A stretch of DNA of 64,000 nt from positions 44,915 to 108,914 of IMG/VR virus record IMGVR_UViG_3300035670_010691; one strand, given 5' to 3'. Both the position numbers and the translations under genes were made by a program. This document shows, piece after piece, positions 16,905-26,443 of the stretch (position 1 is its first letter; the number at the start of each line of letters is the position of its first letter). This DNA comes from a virus. The notes below the pieces were generated by a model. It made no database searches, was not told where the DNA came from, and worked only from the letters and a program-made list of their open reading frames with translations.

Positions 16905-19042
16905 AATTACTTATAATTGGTGGTGCTGGGTATTTAGGAACGGAATTATGTAAAAGAGCTCTCATAGATGAGCGTGATGTTACTGTTATTGATAATTTTA
17001 CATATAATCAAACTAAATTAAAAAATGTAAAATATATTAATGATGATGTAAAAAATATTTGGAAGTACAAAAAAATAGTCGAACAGTTTGACAAAATTTA
17101 TTATTTAGCATCACCAAGACTTAATGAACTTAACGATAGGAAGTTAATTGACGAACATCTTTTATATTTAGAAAATACAATTAAGATGGTTCCTGAAAAC
17201 TGTGATTTTTATTTTATTAGTAGTTGTAGTGTTTATGGAAAATCAAAAGAAATAGTAAATGAAAATTCACCTGTTCAGATTACTTCCTTATATTCTGAAC
17301 TAAAAATTAGAAGTGAAGAATTAATAAAAAATTTACCAAATAATTTTAAAATATTTAGATTGGCAACTTTGTATGGTGTTGGTCAAAATCAAAGAAATGA
17401 TATTTTAATTAATGAATTGGTTACAGATGTTATTAATAATAAAACTTTACAGATATATGATCCAGATTCTAATAGACCCCATTTAAATGTAAGGGATTGT
17501 GCTTTAATATTAAATAACTTGATGTTTTCGGGGTTTGAAGATAAAATTTTAAATATTGGTTTTGATTTTCAAAACATTTCAAAAAGACAAATAGTAAATT
17601 TAATTGAAGATATATTAGAAAGAAATTTATATGTTACTTTTAATGAAACAAATGACAGTAGAGATTACAAAGTTGATTTTTCTCTTTTAAAAAAAATAAT
17701 TGATATTAAAGATGAGGATATATTATCATTTAGAGATGGGATTTATGAGTTATATGTTGGAAAAATTAATTTTGCAGTTGAGGATTGGGATAGTATAATT
17801 GATTATTATAGACCTAATGGTAGTTCAAAAACTTGGTATATGGAAGAGGAAGGAAAGTTAGATTATCCAAAAATGTGGGGATTTTGGAATATTTTTGATA
17901 CTCACGATTCTCAACATAAAATGTTTTCTATTGAAAATTTTAATTCACTTTCAATTCCATCATTTAGAGACGAACATCATAATTTGTTAAAAGTAAATGA
18001 GGATTCAAATGAAAATTATGTTTATTTTATAAACATTTTTGATCCATCATATTTTAAAAGAAATGAAAAAATTGGATTTTCTACAATTCATAAGAAGTAT
18101 TTGGATGATTGTAGAAGAGGTAAATGTAAAATTATTTTAGGTCTTACGTTAGAAGGATATTCTGGTATAGAAAGTAACAGAGATTTAGAAATTTTAAAAA
18201 AATGGGTGATTTGGCAAAAATTACCAAAAAGTGGAGTTCTTTACATTTCAGGTAATATTAATATTGATAAACTTCAAGAAATCAGAAATTTAAATTTTGA
18301 AGTAGTTGGATTATCTCATTTTGAAATTTGGTTAAATTTTAAGACAATATCAGATAATCCAATTAAATTTAAAAAAGACACCACTTCAAAATTATTTTTA
18401 ATGCATGCCAGAAACACACGTGATCATAGAGTTAAATTTGTTTGTGACCTTATTGAAAAAAATTTATTTGAACGTGGAATGATAAGTATGGAGGCATTTA
18501 CCGCAGACGATGTTTTTGTAGAACATAAGTCACTAAATTCTCTTATTGAAAAATTACCTTTGGTTATCAATGATAATTTAAATCAAAATTTATGTAATGA
18601 TGTAAATTTTAATGATTATGAAAAAACATTTGTTTCCGTAATATCCGAAACTTTAATTGAAAAGGAAACATTGTTTATAACTGAAAAGACGTGGAAAGCT
18701 TTATTTGTTGGGCATCCTTTTATAATGTTTGGAAATCCATTTACTTTAAAAAAATTAAAAGAATGGGGATTTAAAACTTTTGAAAATTGGTGGGATGAAT
18801 CATATGATGAAGAAATAGATTTAGATTTAAGAATTGAAAAGATACAGAAAATTTTATTAGATTTATCTAAAAAAACAGATGAAGAATTGATAAAGATACG
18901 GGAAGAAATGATTCCTGTTTTAAAACATAATATGAATCATTATTATTTATTTTGTGAAAAAAAATATTGTTTAGACCACAATTCTATATACCCAAATAAA
19001 CCCCTACTAAAGATAATAAAAGATTTTTTAATAAAAAAATAA
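16901..19042 (+). CDS. Fusion of SDR epimerase/dehydratase with an unassigned TEK-motif domain
   Basis: A fusion of about 714 residues. I place the start at GTG 16901, where a GGAGG ends 5 bases upstream and the codon overlaps the previous stop as GTGA; an in-frame ATG at 16889 is the alternative. Residues 1 to 290 are an SDR: IIGGAGYLGTEL, SSCSVYGKS, and a Y-S-E-L-K segment (Tyr and Lys four apart), then FRLATLYGVG. The C-terminal 350 residues are a different domain with MHARNTRDHRVKF near residue 500 and FITEKTWKALFVGHPFI near residue 595. That domain recurs in five other proteins here (see 20191) and may be a glycosyltransferase. Linking a sugar-nucleotide enzyme to a transferase would couple synthesis and transfer. 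Confidence 0.65.
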   Translation: MKLLIIGGAGYLGTELCKRALIDERDVTVIDNFTYNQTKLKNVKYINDDVKNIWKYKKIVEQFDKIYYLASPRLNELNDRKLIDEHLLYLENTIKMVPENCDFYFISSCSVYGKSKEIVNENSPVQITSLYSELKIRSEELIKNLPNNFKIFRLATLYGVGQNQRNDILINELVTDVINNKTLQIYDPDSNRPHLNVRDCALILNNLMFSGFEDKILNIGFDFQNISKRQIVNLIEDILERNLYVTFNETNDSRDYKVDFSLLKKIIDIKDEDILSFRDGIYELYVGKINFAVEDWDSIIDYYRPNGSSKTWYMEEEGKLDYPKMWGFWNIFDTHDSQHKMFSIENFNSLSIPSFRDEHHNLLKVNEDSNENYVYFINIFDPSYFKRNEKIGFSTIHKKYLDDCRRGKCKIILGLTLEGYSGIESNRDLEILKKWVIWQKLPKSGVLYISGNINIDKLQEIRNLNFEVVGLSHFEIWLNFKTISDNPIKFKKDTTSKLFLMHARNTRDHRVKFVCDLIEKNLFERGMISMEAFTADDVFVEHKSLNSLIEKLPLVINDNLNQNLCNDVNFNDYEKTFVSVISETLIEKETLFITEKTWKALFVGHPFIMFGNPFTLKKLKEWGFKTFENWWDESYDEEIDLDLRIEKIQKILLDLSKKTDEELIKIREEMIPVLKHNMNHYYLFCEKKYCLDHNSIYPNKPLLKIIKDFLIKK

Positions 19043-19046
19043 AAAC

Positions 19047-20210
19047 ATGAAAATAGGTTTTATAGGAGTAGGAAAATTAGGAAAAGATGCAGCCGAAGTT
19101 ATGGCTGAAAAACACGAAGTTATTGGGTACGATATAAACCAAGTCCAACCTCAAAACTTCCAAATGGTCGGTACGATTGAAGAAGTCGTACAAGACAGGG
19201 AACTCATCTTCATTGCAGTCCCAACCCCACACCATCCAGATTACGATGGCAGAGAACCAACATCACACTTACCAAATAAAGACTTTGATTACTCTATTGT
19301 AAAGTCGGTATTACAAGAAGTAGATAAATACACAACCAAAGAACAACTTGTAGTTCTTATATCAACCGTATTACCTGGTACAATTCGTAGAGAGTTTATT
19401 CAGTACTGTAATAACTTTCGTTTCATATACAACCCTTATCTTATTGCTATGGGTACGGTAAAGTGGGATATGATAAATCCCGAAATGATAATTATCGGAA
19501 CAGAAGATGGAAGTATGACCGGTGATGCCAAACTTCTACTTGATTTCTATAACACCTTCATTACCGAAGGAACAAGATACGAAGTCGGTACTTGGGATGA
19601 AGCAGAAGCAATCAAAATATTTTACAATACTTTCATATCCACCAAAGTTGCTCTCGTAAATATGATACAAGATGTAGCGGAAAAACAAGGTAATATGAAT
19701 GTAGATGTGGTTACGGGTGCACTTGAAAGATCCACCAAAAGAATTATATCAGGAATGTATATGAAAGCAGGTATGGGTGATGGTGGTGGTTGTCACCCAA
19801 GAGATAATATTGCACTTCGGTATATGGCAGAAAAATTAGAGTTGGGTTATGATATATTTGACTCCATTATGACCGCAAGAGAAAAACAGGCAGAAAATCT
19901 TGCTAATAGACTAAAAGAATTATCACAAGAACACAATCTACCAGTTGTTATTTTAGGTAAATCATATAAACCTGATGTAGAGTATTTAGAAGGTTCAACT
20001 TCAATTCTTACAGGTTGTTTTTTAGATAAACACAACATAGAAGTAGATTATGATTGTGAGCCAAAACAAGCAGTCTATTTATTAGGTCACAGAGGAAAGT
20101 TTTATGATTATCCATTTCCTGATGGAAGTATAATACTCGATGTATGGAGGGAGTTTAAAACGGATAATCCAAGTTTAAACGTAATTCAATATGGAAACAC
20201 AAGAAAATAA
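19047..20210 (+). CDS. UDP-glucose/GDP-mannose 6-dehydrogenase family protein
   Basis: A 387-residue NAD-dependent four-electron sugar-nucleotide dehydrogenase. GFIGVGKLGKDAAE at the N-terminus is the Rossmann motif, FIAVPTPHHPDYDG near residue 57 matches the V-P-T-P segment, STVLPGTIR near residue 110 the S-T-V-x-P-G-T motif, and GGGCHPRDNIAL near residue 248 contains the catalytic Cys. GKSYKPDVEYLEGS near residue 305 matches the C-terminal G-x-x-Y-K-P motif. It would oxidise a UDP- or GDP-hexose to the uronate. The gene is strikingly GC-richer than both neighbours. It starts 4 bases after the fusion gene and overlaps the next by 20 bases. Confidence 0.85.
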   Translation: MKIGFIGVGKLGKDAAEVMAEKHEVIGYDINQVQPQNFQMVGTIEEVVQDRELIFIAVPTPHHPDYDGREPTSHLPNKDFDYSIVKSVLQEVDKYTTKEQLVVLISTVLPGTIRREFIQYCNNFRFIYNPYLIAMGTVKWDMINPEMIIIGTEDGSMTGDAKLLLDFYNTFITEGTRYEVGTWDEAEAIKIFYNTFISTKVALVNMIQDVAEKQGNMNVDVVTGALERSTKRIISGMYMKAGMGDGGGCHPRDNIALRYMAEKLELGYDIFDSIMTAREKQAENLANRLKELSQEHNLPVVILGKSYKPDVEYLEGSTSILTGCFLDKHNIEVDYDCEPKQAVYLLGHRGKFYDYPFPDGSIILDVWREFKTDNPSLNVIQYGNTRK

Positions 20211-21495
20211 ATATATTCACCTTGTTTATGAAAAATGGGATGATGAAAATAATCAATATTTTCCAAATATTTTTCCCTTAACAGGGGAATATGAGTTTGG
20301 ATATGAACCTGGTTTTTTAGATTTTTATCAAAGATTTTATAGAGCTCAATTAAATTACAATAAAGATGCCCTTCCATTCAAATCAATTCATATTGACAAT
20401 GTTAATGATGATGGTAAAAAATATTATTATTTTCTCAAAACAAGTAGAGATATAGGTTCAATATTTGAAAATTTAGAATTATCTGAAAGAGTAAAATATT
20501 TAATAAACAACAATAATAATTTCTTTATAGTATTATTAAGAGAACACGAAGCAGATTGGTATAATTCGTTTTTAACATTATATAAATACGTAAATAAAAA
20601 TAATCTTAAAGCTGATAAATTTATTATTATTTCAAATAATGCAGCAGTAGAAAAATATAATTTTAATTTTAAACATTATAAATTAAATTTAATAAGTATG
20701 ACTGCTTCTTCTATTTTTAATGAACTTGTTTCAAATTTTGTTGTTGATAAAAAAGGTAAATTTTTCTTATGTCATAATAGGACAGGAAAACTTCATAGAT
20801 ATTCACTTTTATCTTCACTCGAAATAGAAAATATAATAGAAGATGTTAATTGGTCATTAAATCCTACAACAAATATTATAACAGGTAAGAATAATTTAAT
20901 AGAAATATTTGACAAAGATTATATAAGTAAATATGAACATATTTTTGATAAATTTTTTTCAATAAAAATTAAAGAAAGTGATTTTGAAAAAAATAAAAAT
21001 TTTTACAAAGAAACAGGTGAAATAGATTTATCAAGTATAAATACAAAATTAGGTGGAGCTGGTGGTGAATCAGGAGGATTGATGATTCCTGAATTAAATG
21101 AAACATATGAAAACTCATTTTTTAATTTAGTAACGGAATCCCATTTTCAGGATTTTTTTAAAACAATTCATATAACAGAAAAATCTTTAAGACCTTTTTA
21201 CTTCTATCAATTTCCTTTGATTTTATCAACTCATGGTCATATAAAATACATGAGAAAAGAATTTAAATTAGATTTTTTTGATGATATTATAAATCACAGC
21301 TATGATGAGGAATTCGATCAAAAAATAAGATTTAATAAATTTATAGAAGAAGTAAAAAGAATTAATTCAAATAAAGATTTTTATAAAGATTTTTATATAA
21401 AAAATTTTGATAGGTTTGAGGCTAATAAAAAGATAATTCAAAATTTGCCTAATGACACCCGAGATTTTAATTTTTTAAGAAGTTTGATGAGTTAA
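20191..21495 (+). CDS. Unassigned TEK-motif family protein, possible glycosyltransferase
   Basis: A 434-residue protein of a family present six times in this window (16901 C-terminal part, 20191, 23814, 27446, 28617, 34689). Two conserved points define the family: a segment with H-R followed by a leucine-rich helix (CHNRTGKLHRYSLLSSL near residue 190) and TESHFQDFFKTIHITEKSLRPFYFYQ near residue 315. The second resembles the (S/T)-E-K-x-x-x-A/P pattern found near the nucleotide site of GT10-type and related transferases, which is why I suspect a glycosyltransferase. The N-terminal 170 residues are variable. Very AT-rich. It overlaps the dehydrogenase gene by 20 bases. Confidence 0.5.
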   Translation: METQENKYIHLVYEKWDDENNQYFPNIFPLTGEYEFGYEPGFLDFYQRFYRAQLNYNKDALPFKSIHIDNVNDDGKKYYYFLKTSRDIGSIFENLELSERVKYLINNNNNFFIVLLREHEADWYNSFLTLYKYVNKNNLKADKFIIISNNAAVEKYNFNFKHYKLNLISMTASSIFNELVSNFVVDKKGKFFLCHNRTGKLHRYSLLSSLEIENIIEDVNWSLNPTTNIITGKNNLIEIFDKDYISKYEHIFDKFFSIKIKESDFEKNKNFYKETGEIDLSSINTKLGGAGGESGGLMIPELNETYENSFFNLVTESHFQDFFKTIHITEKSLRPFYFYQFPLILSTHGHIKYMRKEFKLDFFDDIINHSYDEEFDQKIRFNKFIEEVKRINSNKDFYKDFYIKNFDRFEANKKIIQNLPNDTRDFNFLRSLMS

Positions 21496-22121
21496 TGAGA
21501 CTGATATGTTTTGGAGATAGTTGGACAGCCGGACACGGGTTGGAAGAAGACATTCGTTTCAAACATGAAACAAATCCAAATGACTTTGTAGTTAATTATA
21601 GAAATAACAATTCTTATCCAAGATGGTTATCTGATATACTTGGAGTTGAGTTTGTAAATATGGGGGTGGCTGGTTTTGGTAATTTAGATATTTTAGAAAG
21701 AATAAAAGAAGTAAAAGATCAAAGTCTATTTAAAAAAAATGATATAATTATAGTTCAATTTTCATATCCACACAGATATAGAACAAAAAAACCAAATAAT
21801 AATCCACTCTATATTTTTCCACAAATTGAGTCTTTATTAACTCCATATAATCATTTTTATTTTAATGGGTTTTACCCTTTATTTAAAGATGAGGAATTTG
21901 ATATATCCTCTTTGCCAAATTATTTTATAAATGCAAATGAAACATTAGCAGATTTCTTAAGAGATTATGAAATACAACATAATATCGGAGTGTGGGAATA
22001 TGGAAGTCGTAGTGTATGGAATGATGAACGAGGTTTTTGGGAAGGCGATTATCATCCAAATTTGAGAGGATATAAATTGATTGCAAGTCATATCTATGAA
22101 AATATTGCGAGTTTTTTATGA
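21495..22121 (+). CDS. SGNH hydrolase-like protein 2
   Basis: A 208-residue protein with a near-canonical SGNH layout: block I ICFGDSWTAGHGL at residues 4 to 16 (nucleophile Ser9), block II NMGVAGFGNLD near residue 53 with the oxyanion Gly and Asn, and block V YHPNLRGYKLIASHI near residue 182 with catalytic His and an adjacent Asp. It has no visible signal peptide, so it would act in the cytoplasm, probably as an esterase or acyltransferase on an activated glycan. It shares one base with the preceding stop (TAATGA-type junction) and overlaps the next gene by 4 bases. Confidence 0.75.
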   Translation: MRLICFGDSWTAGHGLEEDIRFKHETNPNDFVVNYRNNNSYPRWLSDILGVEFVNMGVAGFGNLDILERIKEVKDQSLFKKNDIIIVQFSYPHRYRTKKPNNNPLYIFPQIESLLTPYNHFYFNGFYPLFKDEEFDISSLPNYFINANETLADFLRDYEIQHNIGVWEYGSRSVWNDERGFWEGDYHPNLRGYKLIASHIYENIASFL

Positions 22122-22852
22122 AACAAAGTGAAGACCATGTATTAATTTGGAATAATCATATTGATAAATTAAAAGACATTTTTTCTGATTATATACCAAA
22201 AATATATGAAGACTCAGATTATCAGGCAATTATAATAGAAACAAGAAATCATTCGAATTTGGAGACTGTAATTAAAAATGTGATGTATTTTTTAAATGAA
22301 ACAAACTCAAATATAAAATGGAGTCTTCGTGTGTTTCATGGAAATAATAATCAAAAATTTATAAAAGAACTAACAAAAAAATGGAGAGGTGTTAGATTAA
22401 CAAATTTATACTGTAATAATTTTACAATAAACGATTATAATGATTTAATGCTTTCAAAAAATTTTTGGGAAGAAATTAAAAATAATGTCCTTATTTTTCA
22501 AACTGATTCTATTTTATTACGAGACGGTATTGACGAGTTTTTAGAATGGGAATATATTGGTGCTCCATGGGTAAAACCAAAGGAGGGTAAGTTAGTCGGT
22601 AACGGTGGGTTATCATTCCGTAAAACACAAAAAATGATTGATATTATTAATAAAAATGTATATTCTGACTTTATTAATGAAGATATATATTTTTGTAAAT
22701 TTTTAGAGGATTTACCACCGCTTTCAGTTGCCAAACGATTTTCTGTAGAAGATATATATTATAGTAATCCTTTGGGTATTCATCAACCAAAAATAGATCC
22801 ACAAAAATTAAAAGAATTATTGGATAAAAGTTTAGAAAGAATAAAGTTATGA
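22118..22852 (+). CDS. DUF5672-like putative glycosyltransferase
   Basis: A 244-residue protein matching the pattern of the DUF5672 family. LIFQTDSILLRDGIDEFLEWEYIGAPW near residue 128 contains the acidic TDS motif and the Y-I-G-A-P-W signature. GNGGLSFRKTQKM near residue 165 and NEDIYFCKFL near residue 188 follow, and RFSVEDIYY near residue 208 completes the set. The family is GT-A-like and found in surface-polysaccharide loci, though its reaction is not established to my knowledge. Length is typical. It overlaps its neighbours by 4 bases each. Start chosen at ATG 22118, which overlaps the upstream stop as ATGA. Confidence 0.7.
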   Translation: MKQSEDHVLIWNNHIDKLKDIFSDYIPKIYEDSDYQAIIIETRNHSNLETVIKNVMYFLNETNSNIKWSLRVFHGNNNQKFIKELTKKWRGVRLTNLYCNNFTINDYNDLMLSKNFWEEIKNNVLIFQTDSILLRDGIDEFLEWEYIGAPWVKPKEGKLVGNGGLSFRKTQKMIDIINKNVYSDFINEDIYFCKFLEDLPPLSVAKRFSVEDIYYSNPLGIHQPKIDPQKLKELLDKSLERIKL

Positions 22853-23817
22853 AAGTTCAAAATAGTAAAGTCCTTGTAACGGGTGGAAATGGAATGATTG
22901 GTCGTTCTCTTGTAGAACTTCTTCTTCAACAAAATAATGAAGTCACAATTGCAGATTTATTTATACCCGAAAACAAAATAGAAGGCGTGACTTATATTCA
23001 AGGTGATTTGAGATATTTTGATTTTACACAAAAAATATGTGAAGGTCAGGACTATGTGTTTCATTTAGCAGGAGTTAAAGGTTCACCCAAAATGTCTTCA
23101 GAAAATCCAGCATCATTTATGGTTCCGATGTTACAATTCAATACCAATATGATGGAGTCTGCAAGATTGGCAGGTGTAAAGTGGTATCTATACACAAGTT
23201 CAGTTGGAGTGTATCATCCAGCAGAAGTATTTTATGAAGATGATGTATGGAAAACATTTCCCTCACCACACGACAAGTTTCCCGGTTGGGCAAAGAGAAT
23301 GGGTGAATTACAATCAGAAGCATATGACATTCAATATGGAATGAAAAATATATCCATAGTTAGACCTGCAAATGTTTATGGTCCGTATGATAATTTTAAT
23401 CCCGAAACTGCAATGGTTATTCCGTCCTTTATTCGTAAAGTAATGGAAAATGATGAAATTGAAGCTTGGGGAGACGGTTCAAACATACGAGATTTTATTT
23501 ATTCAGAAGACGTTGCAAGAGGTATGTTATTCGTGGTAGAAAACGAAATCACAGAACCCGTTAATTTAGGTTCGGGTGAAGGATATACTATAAAAGAAAT
23601 TATGGATACAATTATCCAACTATCAGGAAAAGAAGTAAAGGTAAATTGGTTAGTAGATAAACCTTCGGGTGACATAAAGAGATTATTTGATATATCACGA
23701 ATTTCATCAAAAGGGTTTGAGTTAAAATACGACTTACAAAATGGACTTAAAAATACAATTTCGTATTACTTGAATAATATTGAAATTATTGATAATAGAA
23801 CCCAATATTTTAAATGA
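22849..23817 (+). CDS. NAD-dependent epimerase/dehydratase (SDR), GDP-fucose-synthase-like
   Basis: A 322-residue extended SDR. TGGNGMIGRSL near residue 10 is the cofactor motif, FHLAGVKGSP near residue 66 and TSSVGVYHP near residue 115 are typical strand ends, and RPANVYGPYDNF and WGDGSNIRDFIY follow in the C-terminal half. The segment that should hold Y-x-x-x-K reads FPGWAKRMGE: the Lys is present but the position four before it is Pro, not Tyr. Either another Tyr is used or the enzyme binds without the usual chemistry. A role in GDP-deoxyhexose synthesis is plausible. GC-richer than the gene after it. Confidence 0.7.
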   Translation: MKVQNSKVLVTGGNGMIGRSLVELLLQQNNEVTIADLFIPENKIEGVTYIQGDLRYFDFTQKICEGQDYVFHLAGVKGSPKMSSENPASFMVPMLQFNTNMMESARLAGVKWYLYTSSVGVYHPAEVFYEDDVWKTFPSPHDKFPGWAKRMGELQSEAYDIQYGMKNISIVRPANVYGPYDNFNPETAMVIPSFIRKVMENDEIEAWGDGSNIRDFIYSEDVARGMLFVVENEITEPVNLGSGEGYTIKEIMDTIIQLSGKEVKVNWLVDKPSGDIKRLFDISRISSKGFELKYDLQNGLKNTISYYLNNIEIIDNRTQYFK

Positions 23818-24833
23818 GTAATAAATTATTTTTTGATTATGTTCAGTTTATAAATAATTCAGAGGGTGAAAATTTATCTGAAAAAATTGAGTCATTTATT
23901 AAGAACACTAATATTTGTGATTCAGAAATTTTTATTGTGGGTTTATTGGAACCCTTTACTTGGTATGATATAGATTTTAAAAAGTTGGACAATTTTTTAG
24001 AAAGCAAAAAAGTTAAATTTTATTTATTTTTTGCTAATAAAATCTTTATAAGTGAAAAATTTGAAAATTTAGTTTTTCTTCATTCTCCTTCTTCATTATT
24101 GTTATTTTCAAAATATTGTTTAGAAAAAAATATAGGTAAGAAAATAGACGATATAGAAATTAATTCAAATTTTGAAAAACTGTTTTTACTTTTAATAAAT
24201 AATCCCAAACCACACCGATGTTTATTATTAGACGGATTATGTAAATCTAATTTGTTAGATGCGGGAAACTATTCATTTAATTATGGATTATATGAACATC
24301 CTTACATATTTGAATGTTATGATGGTAAAAATAAATCTTTTGATTTGCATACGAAAAAAGATATTAATGGTTTTTCTTATCTGAATGATGAAATTGTAAA
24401 ATCCAAATCATTTGTAAATTTAGTTGTTGAAACTTTTTTTCATGATAAAAGATTTGAATTTTTATCTGAAAAAACATTTTATAATTTTCTTGTAAAACAA
24501 CCGTTTTTATCATTAGGAATAATTGGACAAAATCATTTAGTTAAAAAATTCGGATTTGAATTAAATGATGAGATATTTGATTATGAATTTGATTTTTGTA
24601 TTGATATCAATGACAGAGTAGATGGTGTAATAAATAACTTAAAAAAAATTCAAGGATTAAATTATAATCTTTTGTATAAAAAAATAGAAAACAAATTAGA
24701 TTATAACAAAAACAGAGCAATTGATATAATTAAAAGAAGGGAATATTGTTCTGAAATGATAGATACTCTATATTTTGAAAATAAAAATTATATAAACAAC
24801 TTAAACGAATTTCAGTTTTATGACAAACACTAA
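23814..24833 (+). CDS. Unassigned TEK-motif family protein, possible glycosyltransferase
   Basis: A 339-residue member of the family described at 20191, the shortest here. NPKPHRCLLLDGLCKSNLL near residue 132 is the H-R motif with its leucine-rich helix, and VVETFFHDKRFEFLSEKTFYNF near residue 205 is the second motif, with Ser in place of Thr before the E-K pair. The variable N-terminal part is rich in Phe, Leu and Asn. Strongly AT-rich, in contrast to the SDR genes on both sides, which suggests a different origin. It overlaps the upstream gene by 4 and the downstream gene by 14 bases. Function is not established. Confidence 0.5.
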   Translation: MSNKLFFDYVQFINNSEGENLSEKIESFIKNTNICDSEIFIVGLLEPFTWYDIDFKKLDNFLESKKVKFYLFFANKIFISEKFENLVFLHSPSSLLLFSKYCLEKNIGKKIDDIEINSNFEKLFLLLINNPKPHRCLLLDGLCKSNLLDAGNYSFNYGLYEHPYIFECYDGKNKSFDLHTKKDINGFSYLNDEIVKSKSFVNLVVETFFHDKRFEFLSEKTFYNFLVKQPFLSLGIIGQNHLVKKFGFELNDEIFDYEFDFCIDINDRVDGVINNLKKIQGLNYNLLYKKIENKLDYNKNRAIDIIKRREYCSEMIDTLYFENKNYINNLNEFQFYDKH

Positions 24834-25791
24834 TAATTTCTATGAAAACAAAAGGATATTGGTAACAGGTGGTTCTGGTTTTTTAGCAACACATTATATA
24901 AATGAACTTGTTAAACGTGGTGCAAAAGTAAGAACAACAACACATATTAATCCTTTACAAGTTTCTTCGGATGTATTAAATCAAATAGAAATATATCACA
25001 ATGCAAATTTAAATAATCCATATGAGTGTTATACTGCAACAAAAGATATTGATTACGTAATTCACTCAGCAGGTACGATACTCCACCCTGCAACAGTAAG
25101 AACTGATGTGCAAGTAACACTTTCACAAATTAATCTTATTTCAAATATACTTGAAGCATCTTATAAAAACGGAGTAAAAAAGTTTTTAGATCTTAACTCA
25201 TCAACTGGTTATCCTGACCGACCATATCCTGTTAAAGAGGAAGAATTTTGGGATGACGAACCTTATATTGCATACTATGGATACGGGTGGATGAGAAGAT
25301 ATAGAGAAAAGATAATGGAACATATTTCTCATATTTCAGATATGGAAATAATCATTGCACGTGGTTCTGCTATCTTCGGCCCACACGACAATTTTGATTT
25401 AAAAACCTGTCATGTTGTTCCTGCTCTCATAAAACGAGTATTAAGTGGTGAAGACCCGTTTGTAGTTTGGGGAAGTCCTGATGTGGTTAGAGATTTTATG
25501 TATGTAAAAGATGTCGTAAATGCAAACCTTCTTCTTTTAGAAAAAGGAGAGTCTATGTCACCCGTAAATGTGGGATATGGTGAAGCAATTACAATCGGTG
25601 GAATTGTAGATACAATATTAAAAGTTACAGGATTATCACCAAAAGTTGAATGGGATAATTCAAAACCAACTACAATACCATTCAGAATGGTAGATACAAC
25701 AAAATTAAAAAATCTTGGATTTACTCCTCAATATACTTTTGAAGATGGAATACGAGAAACAGTAGAATGGTTTAAAGAAAATGGAAAATAA
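24820..25791 (+). CDS. NAD-dependent epimerase/dehydratase (SDR)
   Basis: A 323-residue extended SDR similar to the one at 22849. RILVTGGSGFLATHY near residue 10 is the Rossmann motif, with the third Gly position intact. IHSAGTILHP near residue 78 and LNSSTGYPDRP near residue 125 follow, then ARGSAIFGPHDNF near residue 180 and WGSPDVVRDFMYVKDV near residue 225. The catalytic segment is YGWMRRYRE: the Tyr is kept but the Lys four residues later is Arg, an unusual change for this family. It may still bind a nucleotide sugar. It overlaps the neighbours by 14 and 11 bases. Confidence 0.7.
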   Translation: MTNTNNFYENKRILVTGGSGFLATHYINELVKRGAKVRTTTHINPLQVSSDVLNQIEIYHNANLNNPYECYTATKDIDYVIHSAGTILHPATVRTDVQVTLSQINLISNILEASYKNGVKKFLDLNSSTGYPDRPYPVKEEEFWDDEPYIAYYGYGWMRRYREKIMEHISHISDMEIIIARGSAIFGPHDNFDLKTCHVVPALIKRVLSGEDPFVVWGSPDVVRDFMYVKDVVNANLLLLEKGESMSPVNVGYGEAITIGGIVDTILKVTGLSPKVEWDNSKPTTIPFRMVDTTKLKNLGFTPQYTFEDGIRETVEWFKENGK

Positions 25792-26443
25792 AAACAAGGT
25801 TTGGTTTTTTGGAGATTCATTTACTCAAAATTTAGCCGTCAAATCAGATGGTAATTACCAAAGATACAAACAAAAAAAAATGAAAACATGGACAGAAAGT
25901 GTTTCTCATTTTTTAAATATGGATGAAATAATTGTAGCAAAAGGTGGTGAATCTTCACAATCTATTTATTTTTCTGTTATAAACAATTTCAATAATTTTA
26001 AAAGTGGAGATTGGGTTATAGCAACAAATTCCCCTTATGTAAGAACAGTTGGTGTGGATTTTGAAAAAAAAATAATTTCAACATTTAATAATGAACAAAT
26101 AGTAAATGTTATAAATACTGATAAGGGTTCTGATATAACTTGTGGGTTACCTATTGATGAAAAAAATATAAAAACTCTTATTGATTATGTTTATACATTT
26201 ATTTTACCATATGAGGATGTTTGGAATGATTATTGGGTACAAAATTTTAATAATTTAAAATTTATTTTAAAAGAAAAAAATGTTAATTATATATTTTGGG
26301 ATTATAAATTGTGGTCTGAATTTTCATCAATAACAGAAGAAACGGATGGAAAAGTAATCGATGACCATTGGGGTGAGGATGGAAATAGAGATTTTTCAGA
26401 ATACATAATTAATAGAATAAAAAACATGGTTGAAAATGAATAA
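25781..26443 (+). CDS. SGNH hydrolase-like protein 3
   Basis: A 220-residue protein with VWFFGDSFTQNLA at residues 7 to 19 carrying the block I G-D-S-F motif, a KGGESSQSIYF segment near residue 50 as block II, ATNSPYVR near residue 85 (the block III N is present), and DDHWGEDGNRDFSEYI near residue 195 giving the catalytic Asp and His. All four blocks can be traced. No signal peptide. The gene overlaps an SDR gene by 11 bases and the dehydratase gene by 8, so it is probably part of the same nucleotide-sugar or glycan acylation pathway. Confidence 0.65.
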   Translation: MENKNKVWFFGDSFTQNLAVKSDGNYQRYKQKKMKTWTESVSHFLNMDEIIVAKGGESSQSIYFSVINNFNNFKSGDWVIATNSPYVRTVGVDFEKKIISTFNNEQIVNVINTDKGSDITCGLPIDEKNIKTLIDYVYTFILPYEDVWNDYWVQNFNNLKFILKEKNVNYIFWDYKLWSEFSSITEETDGKVIDDHWGEDGNRDFSEYIINRIKNMVENE

